NCBI RefSeq assembly: GCF_001425205.1
Contig: NZ_LMDW01000021.1
Coordinates: 103,336 to 167,335, forward strand
Source: Variovorax sp. Root411
Lineage (GTDB): Bacteria > Pseudomonadota > Gammaproteobacteria > Burkholderiales > Burkholderiaceae_C
DNA length: 64,000 nucleotides
Direction: 5' to 3'
This document shows, in pieces, positions 8,122 through 16,776 of the stretch; position 1 is the stretch's first letter, and the number at the start of each line of letters is the position of its first letter. The notes under the pieces were generated by a model. It was given only the letters and a program-made list of their open reading frames with translations, was not told the DNA's origin and did no database searches. Position numbers and translations under genes: made by a program.

Positions 8122-8781
8122 CTAGGCGAGGGCTGCGTTGCCGTCGGTTTGCCGCAAAAGCGGCGTTATGCCCCATGTAGGGCCTCTGCGCTCGAAACGC
8201 AATGGCTGCGCATTGCCGAGCAGGCCGAGGTCGATGGGCACGCCCAGCAGCGCGGCCAGCGCGTAGAGCGTGCCGCCGTGCGCCACCACCAGCACCGGGG
8301 CGGGCAGCCGCAGGGCCTCGTCGAGGGCGGCGCGCGTGCGTGCGACGAATTGCGTGAGGGTCTCTCCACCCTCGGGCTCGCAAGCCCAGTCGATGTTGGC
8401 GGACGAGGTGCCGATCAGCGCGCCGAAGTTGCGCTCGCGCAGCGCGGCCTGAGCTGCCGGCACCAGTTTTAGCGCCGTGCCAACGGCGTGCGCGGTGTCG
8501 TTCGCGCGCCGCGCATCGCTGCACACGACGGTGCGGATGGGCTCGCCCGCCAGCAGCCCGGCAGCGCGCGCGGCCTGCTGCAGGCCGAGTTCGCTCAGGG
8601 GCTCGTCCACCGCCTGGAAGATGCGCTGCGCATTGCGCCCGGTCTGGCCGTGGCGCAGGAAGTAGAAGTGATCGCAGGAGGGCGACAGCGGCTGCGCCTC
8701 GGCGATGCGGACGAGCTGGTCGAGGCCGCTGGTGCCGATCTGCGAGCGGCTGTGCAGATCGAAATGCAGCTTCATCGTCAT
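8122..8781 (-). CDS. histidine phosphatase family protein
   Basis: This 219-residue protein of the phosphoglycerate mutase-like superfamily has the catalytic FLRHGQTGRN motif at about residues 41-50 and the second histidine in VVAHGGTLYAL near 170. The 40-residue N-terminal extension before the RHG motif is unusual for the short members. Of two nearby ATG codons the outer one (8781) was chosen because an AAGGAG element lies 8 bases before it. It is 26 bases after the phosphatidyltransferase gene on the same strand. The substrate cannot be told from sequence. Confidence 0.85.
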   Translation of the reverse strand: MTMKLHFDLHSRSQIGTSGLDQLVRIAEAQPLSPSCDHFYFLRHGQTGRNAQRIFQAVDEPLSELGLQQAARAAGLLAGEPIRTVVCSDARRANDTAHAVGTALKLVPAAQAALRERNFGALIGTSSANIDWACEPEGGETLTQFVARTRAALDEALRLPAPVLVVAHGGTLYALAALLGVPIDLGLLGNAQPLRFERRGPTWGITPLLRQTDGNAALA

Positions 8782-8807
8782 CGGTGGGTCTCCTTCGTCT
8801 TGAACGG

Positions 8808-9446
8808 TCAGAACTTGGGAATGCGCAGCGTCTTGCTGATCATGAGCGTGCCCGACAAGGCGAACAGCAACACCAGCGGATGCAGCTGCCACGGCCCGAC
8901 GGCCCAGGCGCCGCCCCACAGTGCGCCGCCGATGCTGCCCTGCCAGGCCGCGTACGCCAGCACGCCCACCAGCACCACGCTGGTCGGGATGGGCGTGCCC
9001 TCGAAGTACTTCACCTTGTCGGCGCCGGCCGACAGCGCTTCGGCCGTGACGTTGTAGCGCGCGAGCCGACTCACGCCGCAGCCCACGAAATAGATCAGGA
9101 TCACGCAGTCCCAGCCGCCGTTCAGTCCGGCCGCGAAGCCGAGCGCGGCGGGCGCCACGCCGAACGAGATCACGTCGGCGAGCGAGTCGAGCTCGCGCCC
9201 GAGGGCCGATTGGGTCTGGCGCCAGCGCGCGATGCGGCCGTCGAGCACGTCGAAGATGAAGGCGGCCGGCGCGAGCGCTGCCGCCCACAGGAACTGTGCG
9301 AGCGAATGGCTCGCCATGAAGGCCATCGCCAGAAACACCGCGCCCACTCCGCAGGCCGCATTGCCGAGCGTGAACGCATCGGCGAGGTGGAACCCCCGGA
9401 TCATCGAAAAATGCTTGCGCGCTGGCGCGGTGGAAGGAGTGGTCAT
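8808..9446 (-). CDS. CDP-alcohol phosphatidyltransferase, probable phosphatidylserine synthase
   Basis: This 212-residue integral membrane enzyme carries the family signature DG-x2-AR-x8-G-x3-D-x3-D, read as DGRIAR then GRELDSLAD at about residues 70-90. Multiple hydrophobic segments span the protein. It transfers a phosphatidyl group from CDP-diacylglycerol to an alcohol. The N-terminus (MIRGFHLADAFTLGNAACG) and length fit type II phosphatidylserine synthases, but an inositol or glycerol acceptor cannot be excluded. It heads the minus-strand run that continues through the histidine phosphatase. Confidence 0.82.
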   Translation of the reverse strand: MTTPSTAPARKHFSMIRGFHLADAFTLGNAACGVGAVFLAMAFMASHSLAQFLWAAALAPAAFIFDVLDGRIARWRQTQSALGRELDSLADVISFGVAPAALGFAAGLNGGWDCVILIYFVGCGVSRLARYNVTAEALSAGADKVKYFEGTPIPTSVVLVGVLAYAAWQGSIGGALWGGAWAVGPWQLHPLVLLFALSGTLMISKTLRIPKF

Positions 9447-9553
9447 GAAAGAAGGGTTGGCAAACGGCGAATGGACCGCACCTTAACCGAAGCGCGCGGC
9501 GCTTCCTGTAGTCGCGGTCCGACGGACAGGCGGCGCTTTCGGGCCGCCTAAGC

Positions 9554-10294
9554 TCAGATGCCGTGGTGCGCTTCGACGATCCGCGCGAAGCGCCCGAGCA
9601 GCCCGGCCGCCGTGTCGGTAGGACCTACGCGCTCGCGCAGCGTGGCTGGATCGACGCCGGCGGCAGCCAGGTCGTCGGCCAGCAGGTCGATGTAGCCGCG
9701 CATGGCCTCGGCGTCGAACTCAGGGTGAAACTGCACGCCCCAGGCGTGCTTGCCGATGCGGAAGGCGTGCACCGGCTCGTGGTCGTTGCCGGCCAGCCGC
9801 ACCGCGCCTTCGGGCAGGCGAAGCGCGCTCTGCCAGTGCACCACGTGCGCCGGAAACTGCGCGGGCAGGTCGCGCAGCAGCGGGTCGGTGGCGGCGGCCT
9901 CTTCGAGGGTGACCGTGACGGTGCCGACCTCCACGCCGCCCGGATGATTGCCTGCTTCGCCGCCGAGCGCATGCGCGAGCAGTTGGTGGCCGTAGCAGAT
10001 GCCGAGCACCGGCGTGTCGTGCGCCACGAGCTGCGCGAGCCAGGCGGCCGTGGCCTCGCTCCAGGGGTCGCGGTGCGACACCATCGCATGCGAGCCGGTG
10101 ACGACCACGCCCGACACCCGGGCCGGGTCGGGCAGCGCGTCGCCGCGGCGCGGGTCGACCACCAGCAGGGGCAGCGTGCGCGTGCCAAGCCCGTCGGCGA
10201 TCCAGTGCTCGAAGTCGCCGTGCTGCGCGCGCAGGGTCTCGAAGGTGTCTCCAAGCTTGACGATGACGAGCGGATGCGGGCGGTGGTTGTCCAT
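9554..10294 (-). CDS. class I glutamine amidotransferase (GMP synthase-like)
   Basis: This 246-residue stand-alone triad glutamine amidotransferase has the nucleophile elbow LGICYGHQLLAHALGG with its cysteine near residue 99, and the His-Glu pair in GVQFHPEFD near 188. Such single-domain proteins are often annotated as GMP synthase-like; their acceptor partner is unknown and some hydrolyse gamma-glutamyl compounds. The start ATG 10294 fits the family N-terminus (HPLVIVKLGDTFETL). It is divergent from the DUF4124 gene. Confidence 0.85.
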   Translation of the reverse strand: MDNHRPHPLVIVKLGDTFETLRAQHGDFEHWIADGLGTRTLPLLVVDPRRGDALPDPARVSGVVVTGSHAMVSHRDPWSEATAAWLAQLVAHDTPVLGICYGHQLLAHALGGEAGNHPGGVEVGTVTVTLEEAAATDPLLRDLPAQFPAHVVHWQSALRLPEGAVRLAGNDHEPVHAFRIGKHAWGVQFHPEFDAEAMRGYIDLLADDLAAAGVDPATLRERVGPTDTAAGLLGRFARIVEAHHGI

Positions 10295-10403
10295 GCCGCG
10301 ATCATGCCGCAGGTGCGCATCGGGCACGCAACGGCTACAGTGGATGACCCGGGGCCGTTCCCGGGTGTCGGCCTGCCCGCAACCTCCGCTGAAAACCCAT
10401 CCG

Positions 10404-10871
10404 ATGCGCACCTTGGCTGTCTCCCTCGCGATCCTCGCTGCGGCGCTGGGCGCCCACGCCGAGGTGGTGCGCTGCATCGACGCCAGCGGCGCCATCTCGT
10501 ACACCAACGTGGCCTGCCCGCCGGGCAGCAAGCAGTCGCGACAGGTGGCGATCCTCGAATCCCCGCCCGGCGAGGCGCGCCGGCCGGACTACACCCCGGC
10601 CCCCGGTGCCGCACCAGTAGCACCGCTGCCGGCGCCCAGCCAAGTGGCCGGCAATCCGCCGTCGGGCCCGGCCATCATTCCGCGCTACCCCGCCGATACG
10701 CAGCAGCCCACGGCTTCCGATCCTCCCGGCGTCGTCATCCTGAGCCCCGATCCCTACTACGACGGCGTGCGGCCCATCCGCAGGCAGCCACAGCATGCGC
10801 GCGACTCCGGACCGCCGCCGGGCCAGCGGCCCTGCCAGAACCTCGCGGGCATCAAGCGCAACAACTGCTGA
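10404..10871 (+). CDS. DUF4124 domain secreted protein
   Basis: This 155-residue protein has a signal peptide (about residues 1-20, ending AHA) followed by the DUF4124 core VRCIDASGAISYTNVACPPG, typical of small envelope proteins in Burkholderiales. The rest is Pro-rich and disordered-looking, ending with a cysteine-containing tail (CQNLAGIKRNNC). ATG 10404 was preferred because the signal peptide begins there; longer in-frame starts cross the amidotransferase promoter. Its stop is immediately followed by the ATG of the RNase H gene. Function unknown. Confidence 0.8.
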   Translation: MRTLAVSLAILAAALGAHAEVVRCIDASGAISYTNVACPPGSKQSRQVAILESPPGEARRPDYTPAPGAAPVAPLPAPSQVAGNPPSGPAIIPRYPADTQQPTASDPPGVVILSPDPYYDGVRPIRRQPQHARDSGPPPGQRPCQNLAGIKRNNC

Positions 10872-11345
10872 ATGAGCGCAGGGGAATCCAGCAGGCCCGA
10901 CAGCCTTCTTCCGTGGACCGTGTACTGCGATGGCAGCGCCATGCCCAACCCGGGCCGCATGGGCATCGGCGCCGTCATCACCGCGCCGGACGGCACGCGC
11001 CACACGCTGTCGCAGGCCACGCACACCACGGGCTGCAACAACGAGGCCGAGTTGCACGCACTGACGCTGGCGCTGCAGGAGCTGCGCGCACGCGGCGCGA
11101 CGGCAGTGCGGGCCTACAGCGACAACAGCATCCTGGTCGAGCAGCTGGCCGTGTCCAAAGCGAAGCCGATCGCGCGCATGGCCGTGTTGTTCGACGATGC
11201 CCGCGCCCTGCTCGCAAGCTTCGACGACGCACGCGTGCAGTGGATTCCGCGCCACCGCAACGGCGAGGCCGACGCGCTGGCCCGTGCCGCCCTGGGCTTC
11301 GCGCCAAAGCCCCCGGCGCAGCACGCGAAGAAGAAGCGGCGCTAG
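10872..11345 (+). CDS. ribonuclease HI family protein
   Basis: This 157-residue protein hydrolyses the RNA strand of RNA-DNA hybrids. The four catalytic acids of RNase HI are visible in order: YCDGSAMPNPG (Asp, near residue 19), NNEAEL (Glu, near 58), YSDNSILV (Asp, near 83) and HRNGEADALAR (Asp, near 132). The C-terminus is Lys/Arg-rich. It lacks the E. coli basic handle and resembles the divergent RNase HI-like paralogues found beside rnhA in many proteobacteria. The start abuts the stop of the DUF4124 gene. Confidence 0.88.
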   Translation: MSAGESSRPDSLLPWTVYCDGSAMPNPGRMGIGAVITAPDGTRHTLSQATHTTGCNNEAELHALTLALQELRARGATAVRAYSDNSILVEQLAVSKAKPIARMAVLFDDARALLASFDDARVQWIPRHRNGEADALARAALGFAPKPPAQHAKKKRR

Positions 11346-11377
11346 GGCAGGGCGCGGAGCCCCTATCATCACGCGCC

Positions 11378-11626
11378 ATGACAGAAGCCACTCCCCGCCC
11401 ACCCCTTCCCGACCATCTCTCCATCGATCCGCGCAGCCCGCACCATGTGGCCGCCGCGTTCGAGCACGACATCGGTATCCGTTTCAACGGCAAGGACCGC
11501 CTCGACGTCGAGGAATACTGCATCAGCGAAGGCTGGGTCAAAGTGCCCGCCGGCAAGACCCTCGACCGCAAGGGCAAGCCCCTGCTGCTCAAGCTGAAGG
11601 GCAAGGTCGAGGCCTTCTACAAGTAA
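11378..11626 (+). CDS. DUF3297 family protein
   Basis: This 82-residue soluble protein has the conserved stretches LSIDPRSPHH, IGIRFNGKDRLDVEEYCISEGW and the Lys-rich KGKPLLLKLKGKVEAFYK, matching a short family known as DUF3297 in proteobacteria. There is no known function. It lies 32 bases after the RNase H gene on the same strand and converges with the DUF2272 gene, whose stop is only 6 bases away. Confidence 0.85.
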   Translation: MTEATPRPPLPDHLSIDPRSPHHVAAAFEHDIGIRFNGKDRLDVEEYCISEGWVKVPAGKTLDRKGKPLLLKLKGKVEAFYK

Positions 11627-11632
11627 GCCGGT

Positions 11633-12661
11633 TCAGCGCCACTGCAGCAGCAGCGACCAGGGCTGGCGGCTCATGTGGCGATCGATGCAGCCCGGCGCGC
11701 CCGTTGTGCCCGGCGTGCATCCCTCGGGCAGGTAGCTCGGGTCCAGCCACCGCGTGCCCGGCGCAAAGTCGAGCCGGCGCCGCGTGACCGACTGCAGCAC
11801 GTTGCCGCCCACGGTGTCGAAGCCCGTGGCATCCACGGCCACCACCACGTCGCAATGCATCGGCAGCGGCTCGCCGCCGGTGTCGCGCGTGGCCAGCACT
11901 CCACCGATCTTGTCGAAGGTGTCGAGTTCGGCGCCCGCGCCCCGCGCCTGGCAGACGATGTCGCCAATGCGCGGCGGCGTTCGCCGCAAATCGCAGGCTC
12001 GCAGGGCGTAGCGCGTGGGCCGGCCCGCGGCCTCGTCGATGCCGGCTTGCCAGGCGGCGCCCGCATAGTCGACATGCGCTTCGGAGAAAACGAACTCGTC
12101 GCCCGCCAGCCCGGCCTGCCGCGCCAGCCAGCTGATGAAGGCCGCGGACCATGGCGTGTCGATCACCGCGACGCGGGCGAGGGCGACCTGCACCGCGCGC
12201 AACTCCGCTGAATCAAGCCCCTCGTCGGGGCCTACGCCCATGCCCTGAAGGCGCCCGGCCGTTGCCTCGTTCAACGCCTGCATCAGCAGGTGCCGGTCGG
12301 CGGGGCGCAGGGCGCCGAAGCGCACGAGCGACGGGAGCAGCGGATCGACCGCCTGCCAATAGCCGAGCACCCGCTGCCATGGCGCCAGGCCCGGCAGGGT
12401 GGGGCGCGTGTCATCGGCCTCGGAGCTGCCGGCTTCGGTCATGCGGCCTTCGGCGTCCATGGCCTGGCCGCCGAAGGCTTCGTGCTCCTGCAGCGCCAAG
12501 GTGGCCATGGCGAGTGCGCGCGATGGGGATGGCGCTTGCGTGGCGGTGTCGAGGCAGCCTTGCGCGGCCGATGCGGGACTTGCGAAGGCCAGCCACAGGG
12601 TGCAGGCGAGCACGGCCAACGAGCGGCGAGGCGCGCGGGGAATCGTGGCTGGTGGCGGCAT
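11633..12661 (-). CDS. DUF2272 domain secreted protein
   Basis: This 342-residue protein has a signal peptide (cleavage near residue 33, ASPASAA). The segment VIDTPWSAAFISWLARQAG near residue 185 is the hallmark of DUF2272 proteins, a papain-like/NlpC-related family proposed to act in the envelope. GDIVCQARGAG near 250 and CDVVVAV near 285 would supply the conserved aspartate/cysteine and histidine-containing strands. Enzymatic activity is not established for the family. It stands alone between convergent DUF3297 and the downstream-facing diguanylate cyclase gene. Confidence 0.75.
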   Translation of the reverse strand: MPPPATIPRAPRRSLAVLACTLWLAFASPASAAQGCLDTATQAPSPSRALAMATLALQEHEAFGGQAMDAEGRMTEAGSSEADDTRPTLPGLAPWQRVLGYWQAVDPLLPSLVRFGALRPADRHLLMQALNEATAGRLQGMGVGPDEGLDSAELRAVQVALARVAVIDTPWSAAFISWLARQAGLAGDEFVFSEAHVDYAGAAWQAGIDEAAGRPTRYALRACDLRRTPPRIGDIVCQARGAGAELDTFDKIGGVLATRDTGGEPLPMHCDVVVAVDATGFDTVGGNVLQSVTRRRLDFAPGTRWLDPSYLPEGCTPGTTGAPGCIDRHMSRQPWSLLLQWR

Positions 12662-12733
12662 GTGGAGCGAGCATAGCTGCGGGCAGGATGCTCTGGATGC
12701 GGAGGCAAAACCTGGCGCAGGCCCATTGCCGCG

Positions 12734-15700
12734 TCACATGCGCTTTCCTTCGACGGGGCGTGGCGCCACCTGGAAGTTGTTGCGGCCCGCCCCCTTGGCC
12801 TGGTAGAGCATCTCGTCGGCTTGCTTGACGAGCGCGGCGGCCGTTGCGGTGCCGCCTTGGTAGAACGCCACGCCGATGCTCGTGCTGATGGCGATCTTCC
12901 GCTGCTCGGTGGTGAACGGCGCCTGCATGGCCTTGATCAACTTCGCGGCGGCGGAGATCGCGGCATCTGCATTGGGCAAGCCCTCCATGATCACCGTGAA
13001 CTCGTCGCCGCCCAGGCGCGCGCGCACATCGCCGGAGCGCAGCGCCTGCGACAACCTGCCCGCGAAGCCCCGCAGCAGCTCATCTCCCGTCTGGTGCCCG
13101 AACTGGTCGTTGATCTTCTTGAATCCATCGATGTCCAGGTACATCAGCGCCATCAATGCACCGGGGCCGCGCGCACGCTCCATCGCCTCCGCCAGGCGCA
13201 CCTCGAACCCCGCGCGATTGGCAAGGCCGGTGAGAGGGTCGATCTGCGCCAGATTCACGAGGCGTTTCTCCTCGAGCTTTTGCCGCGTGATGTCGGTGAT
13301 CACGGCATGGAAGCCGACGATGGCCTCGTCGTTCACCGCAGGCTGCGGAATGTACTGGGCTTCGTAGCAGTAGTAGCTGTCGCTCTTGTCGATCTCGCTC
13401 TGGAAAGTGACGACCTCGCCGGCCAAGGCCGCGCGTATGTGCGGTTGCACGGCCTCGTAGGCGGGCTCGCCCAGGAGCTCCTTCACGGTGTGCCCCTCGA
13501 TCTGGTCGCGGGAGAGTCCGAACCCGCGCTCGTAGGCCAGGTTGTTGAACCGGTATCGCTCCTCCGCATCGATGTAGGCCACGCGCATCGGCAGTGCGTC
13601 GGCCACCGTGCGCAGGCGCGCCTCGCTTTCCTGGAGGGCTTCCTCCGCCTCGTGGTGCGCGGTAATGTCGCTGTCCAGCGTATAGAGGCCGATCACCTCG
13701 CCATGTTCGTCGCGCTCGGGAACCAGCGTGGCCTGGATATCGCGGCGCCCCCCGGGCGTCACCAGCCTGCGCTCGTAAGTGACCTGGCGCCCGGCCAGTG
13801 CCGCGCGCATGTGAGGCTCCATCTGCGCCCACGCTTCATTGCCGTAGAACTCGCGCAGGCTCAGGCCGAGAAGTTGTTCGGGCTGAACGCCGAACCAGTC
13901 CTGATAGGCCTTGTTGACGAAGCGCAACCGCAGGTCGCGGTCCAGATAGGAGACCAGCGCCGGCAGGTGGTCCGTCACCATGCGCAGGCGATGCTCGCTG
14001 TCGCGCAGCGCCCGCTCCGCGGCCTTGGCCGACGAAATATCGCGCATCAGCCCCGAGAAATACTCCACCTTGCCGCGCTTGTCGCGATGCGCGATCACCA
14101 TGTGGCTGGCCGGAAACTCGTTGTGCTCGGCGTCCCACACCATCGATTCGCCCACCCATACGCCGGTCTTGACAGCGGTGGGCACCACCTCCGAGCGGAA
14201 CCTTTCCATCGTCTCCGGCGGGTTGAAGTCGGCCGCGCTGAACTGTTCGACGGGGGCGTCGAGGGCCAGCCCCGTGCGGCGGCGCGCGGCCGGGTTCATG
14301 TAGATGAGCCGCCCCGCCGCATCGAGCTGGACGATGTAGTCGGTCGTCATGTCGAAGATGGCCGTCAACGTGCGGAGTGCCCGTTCGGCCCGCGTGCGCT
14401 CGGTGATGTCGGTCACCGTTCCCACATGGCCGAGGACGCGGCCTTCGGCGAGCACAGGCCGGCTTCTCAATGCCACCAGCACCTGGGTTCCGTCCCTGCG
14501 ATGGAGCCGGCGTGTGGCGCTCAACGGCGCGGCCGCGCTGACAACGCGTACCCAGTCCTGGCGAACCGTCTCTCGAATCTCCTCGCGCACGAGCGTGAGC
14601 CAGCCTTCTTCCGCGTCCTTCCGCTCGAGCCCGTGGATCGCCAGGTATTCGTCGTTCACGTAGGTCATGCGCCCGTCGCTGTCGCAACGGAACAATCCTA
14701 CGGGCGATGCATCGGTGACCGCTGCCATCTCGAGCCGTTGCTCGCGCAGGTCAGTCATCAGCGCGTCGAACTCGCGCGCCAGGTCCCCTCGCTCGTCGTT
14801 GGCGACGACATCGAGCCTTACCTCGCTGTCCGGCGAACGGCGCAGGGTACGGATCGCACCGCTCAGCGCCTCCAGGGGGCGCATGACCCACGCAGTGCCC
14901 AGCCAGACCAAGAGCGCGCAGCCCAGGCCCAGTCCGATCAATTGCAGCAGCAAGTTGCGCCTTGCCTGTTCCAGTGGCGCGTAGGCGATGCGCGCAGGCA
15001 CGATCAGGCGCAGTTCCCAGTCGGCACTGGGCACGGCGGCGCGCGTGGCCATGTCGTTCTCGGTGCCGCCGTTGAAGGCGACGGCGGCTGCGGGCTTGAG
15101 CAGCAGGTTCGCATCAGGGTGCATGACGACCTGCGGGGACGGGCCGCGCGTGACGATCATGTAGTAGCCGCCCCGGCCGATGGTGGCGCGGCTGAGGTCG
15201 CCGAGCACGTTGGCACGCTGCAGGTTCAGCGCCGCGCCGAGCACGCCGGCGAGGCGGCCGCCAGGACCCTCGACCGGGACCGCCATGACGACCGCGGGCT
15301 GTTGGGTACTCTTGGTGAGCAGGGGCGCCGAGATCGCGGGCTGGCCCATGTCGCGCACGCGCCGGAAGTAGTCGCGGTCGCCGACGTTCGAAGGCCGGCT
15401 CGTGGGTGGGTTGATGGCAACGATGGCGCCGTCCAGTGTCGCCAGCGCGGCGTTGTCGAACATCGCGCGCAGGTCCTGGTCCGCAAGGAAGCGCTGCTGC
15501 GCCGCGGGATCCGCGAAGCCGTGCACGCCGAGTTCGCGGGCCGCGCGCTCCAGGGCGGCCAGATGGATTTCGAGCTTGTAGTCGAGATCCGCCGCTGCGC
15601 TGTCGGTCAGTGCCTGCTGCTGCTCGCGCATCAGGTTGATGTACTCGCTGGACAAGCTCCGGTACTGCCACCAGCCAGCCACGCCGACCAGCGTGAGTAC

Positions 15701-15748
15701 GAGCGAGGTGATCAGCAGTGCTGTCTTCGTTCTTAGCTTGAGCCGCAC
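12734..15748 (-). CDS. membrane diguanylate cyclase with extracytoplasmic Cache domain and four PAS domains
   Basis: This 1004-residue protein makes cyclic di-GMP. Order: transmembrane helix 1 (about 9-28), periplasmic double-Cache sensor (about 35-255), transmembrane helix 2 (about 270-292), HAMP (to about 345), four PAS/PAC units (about 350-850) and a GGDEF domain (about 855-1000). The active-site loop is an intact GGDEF near residue 912, preceded five residues upstream by an RxxD inhibitory site (RSGD), so product inhibition is expected. No EAL domain is present. GTG 15748 was chosen because GGAGG lies 7 bases upstream and the membrane helix follows at once; a longer open frame adds 47 unlikely residues. 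It is adjacent to, and not overlapping, the LysR gene at 15811. Confidence 0.92.
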   Translation of the reverse strand: MRLKLRTKTALLITSLVLTLVGVAGWWQYRSLSSEYINLMREQQQALTDSAAADLDYKLEIHLAALERAARELGVHGFADPAAQQRFLADQDLRAMFDNAALATLDGAIVAINPPTSRPSNVGDRDYFRRVRDMGQPAISAPLLTKSTQQPAVVMAVPVEGPGGRLAGVLGAALNLQRANVLGDLSRATIGRGGYYMIVTRGPSPQVVMHPDANLLLKPAAAVAFNGGTENDMATRAAVPSADWELRLIVPARIAYAPLEQARRNLLLQLIGLGLGCALLVWLGTAWVMRPLEALSGAIRTLRRSPDSEVRLDVVANDERGDLAREFDALMTDLREQRLEMAAVTDASPVGLFRCDSDGRMTYVNDEYLAIHGLERKDAEEGWLTLVREEIRETVRQDWVRVVSAAAPLSATRRLHRRDGTQVLVALRSRPVLAEGRVLGHVGTVTDITERTRAERALRTLTAIFDMTTDYIVQLDAAGRLIYMNPAARRRTGLALDAPVEQFSAADFNPPETMERFRSEVVPTAVKTGVWVGESMVWDAEHNEFPASHMVIAHRDKRGKVEYFSGLMRDISSAKAAERALRDSEHRLRMVTDHLPALVSYLDRDLRLRFVNKAYQDWFGVQPEQLLGLSLREFYGNEAWAQMEPHMRAALAGRQVTYERRLVTPGGRRDIQATLVPERDEHGEVIGLYTLDSDITAHHEAEEALQESEARLRTVADALPMRVAYIDAEERYRFNNLAYERGFGLSRDQIEGHTVKELLGEPAYEAVQPHIRAALAGEVVTFQSEIDKSDSYYCYEAQYIPQPAVNDEAIVGFHAVITDITRQKLEEKRLVNLAQIDPLTGLANRAGFEVRLAEAMERARGPGALMALMYLDIDGFKKINDQFGHQTGDELLRGFAGRLSQALRSGDVRARLGGDEFTVIMEGLPNADAAISAAAKLIKAMQAPFTTEQRKIAISTSIGVAFYQGGTATAAALVKQADEMLYQAKGAGRNNFQVAPRPVEGKRM

Positions 15749-15810
15749 TTGGTTTCCTCCGCCACCACGGTGCCGGTGGCCGCATTGTTCGATGATAGCA
15801 ACGGGCTTTT

Positions 15811-16707
15811 TCAAGGCCGCCGCAACGCCGCGCGCGCACACGCCAGAAACGGCTTGATGAGTGGACTGTCCCAATCGCTGCGCCAGCACGCGGCGATGTC
15901 CATCGTCGCGTCGACGCCGCGAAAGGGGCGGAACACCACGCCCGGAGGCCGGCCGATCTGGGCGCAGGCGGGCAGGATGGCCACGCCCTTGCCCGCCAGC
16001 ACAAGCGCCAATGCGGACACCATGGTCTCGACCCGCTGCGCAATCGGCATGCTGACCTCGTGCCTGCGCAGCATCGCGGTGACGACGGATTTGTCGATGT
16101 CGCCTTCCGGAACAGGAAGGCCGATCAGAGGCATGCCGGAGAGGCGCGCCAGCGGAATGCTGGACATCCTCGCCAACGGCGAATCCGATCGCAGGGCAAG
16201 CAGCAGCGGCTGGGTCCCGATGCGCTCGACCGCGATGCCTGCCCGGGCAATCGGTGGGATGCAGATCGCGACCGATACGTCCGAGTCGGTGATGGCCTCT
16301 ACGTTGTTGACGGCATTCAGCTCCACATACTGGATCTCCACGTCCGGAAGCCGCAGCCGAAGCTCGTTTTCCAGCCGTGGCAGCACCAGGTAGGACAGCA
16401 CGAGCATGGTTCCGACCGCGAGTCGCCCTCTGCTGCCCGAGCCGACGGCGCGCGCGGCGTCGAATCCTTCGTTGGCGAGCAGCAACGCCTCCTTGGCGCG
16501 CTGGAAGAGGGCGTTTCCCGCGTCGGTGATTTCCATGCCGCGCGCCGCCCTGCGGAACAAGGGCGCGCCGATGGCCGCTTCCAGGTTCTTGATGTGAACG
16601 GACAGCGGCGGCTGGGCCATGTTGAGCCGCCGCGCCGCCTTGCCGACGCTGCGCTCCTCGGCAACGGCCACGAAGTAGCGAAGCGATCTGAGGTCGGGTG
16701 TAGCCAT
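15811..16707 (-). CDS. LysR-family regulator of the amidase/Bug operon
   Basis: This 298-residue LysR-type protein has its helix-turn-helix at residues 5-64 (LRSLRYFVAVAEERSVGKAA, AQPPLSVHIKNLE) and an effector-binding domain after about residue 90. It is divergent from the amidase-Bug-MFS genes and presumably controls them. Start ATG 16707 fits the family N-terminus; the open frame extends 21 codons further but would overlap the amidase promoter. The inducer is unknown. Confidence 0.88.
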   Translation of the reverse strand: MATPDLRSLRYFVAVAEERSVGKAARRLNMAQPPLSVHIKNLEAAIGAPLFRRAARGMEITDAGNALFQRAKEALLLANEGFDAARAVGSGSRGRLAVGTMLVLSYLVLPRLENELRLRLPDVEIQYVELNAVNNVEAITDSDVSVAICIPPIARAGIAVERIGTQPLLLALRSDSPLARMSSIPLARLSGMPLIGLPVPEGDIDKSVVTAMLRRHEVSMPIAQRVETMVSALALVLAGKGVAILPACAQIGRPPGVVFRPFRGVDATMDIAACWRSDWDSPLIKPFLACARAALRRP

Positions 16708-16776
16708 ACGCTGTGCATATGCCTTTTCGAGAAAACAGTATTGGACGTAATGTTGCCGCGTATCAATCATCTACGC

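Noticed and set aside
9528..9549. Hairpin AGGCGGC/GCCGCCT as a terminator
   Set aside because: No T-run in either direction and an eight-base loop; in DNA this GC-rich such a hairpin can arise by chance.
12821..15736. A 971-codon plus-strand frame antisense to the diguanylate cyclase
   Set aside because: His/Arg/Gly/Val-rich without any domain; it mirrors the minus-strand gene, which has an intact Cache-PAS-GGDEF architecture.
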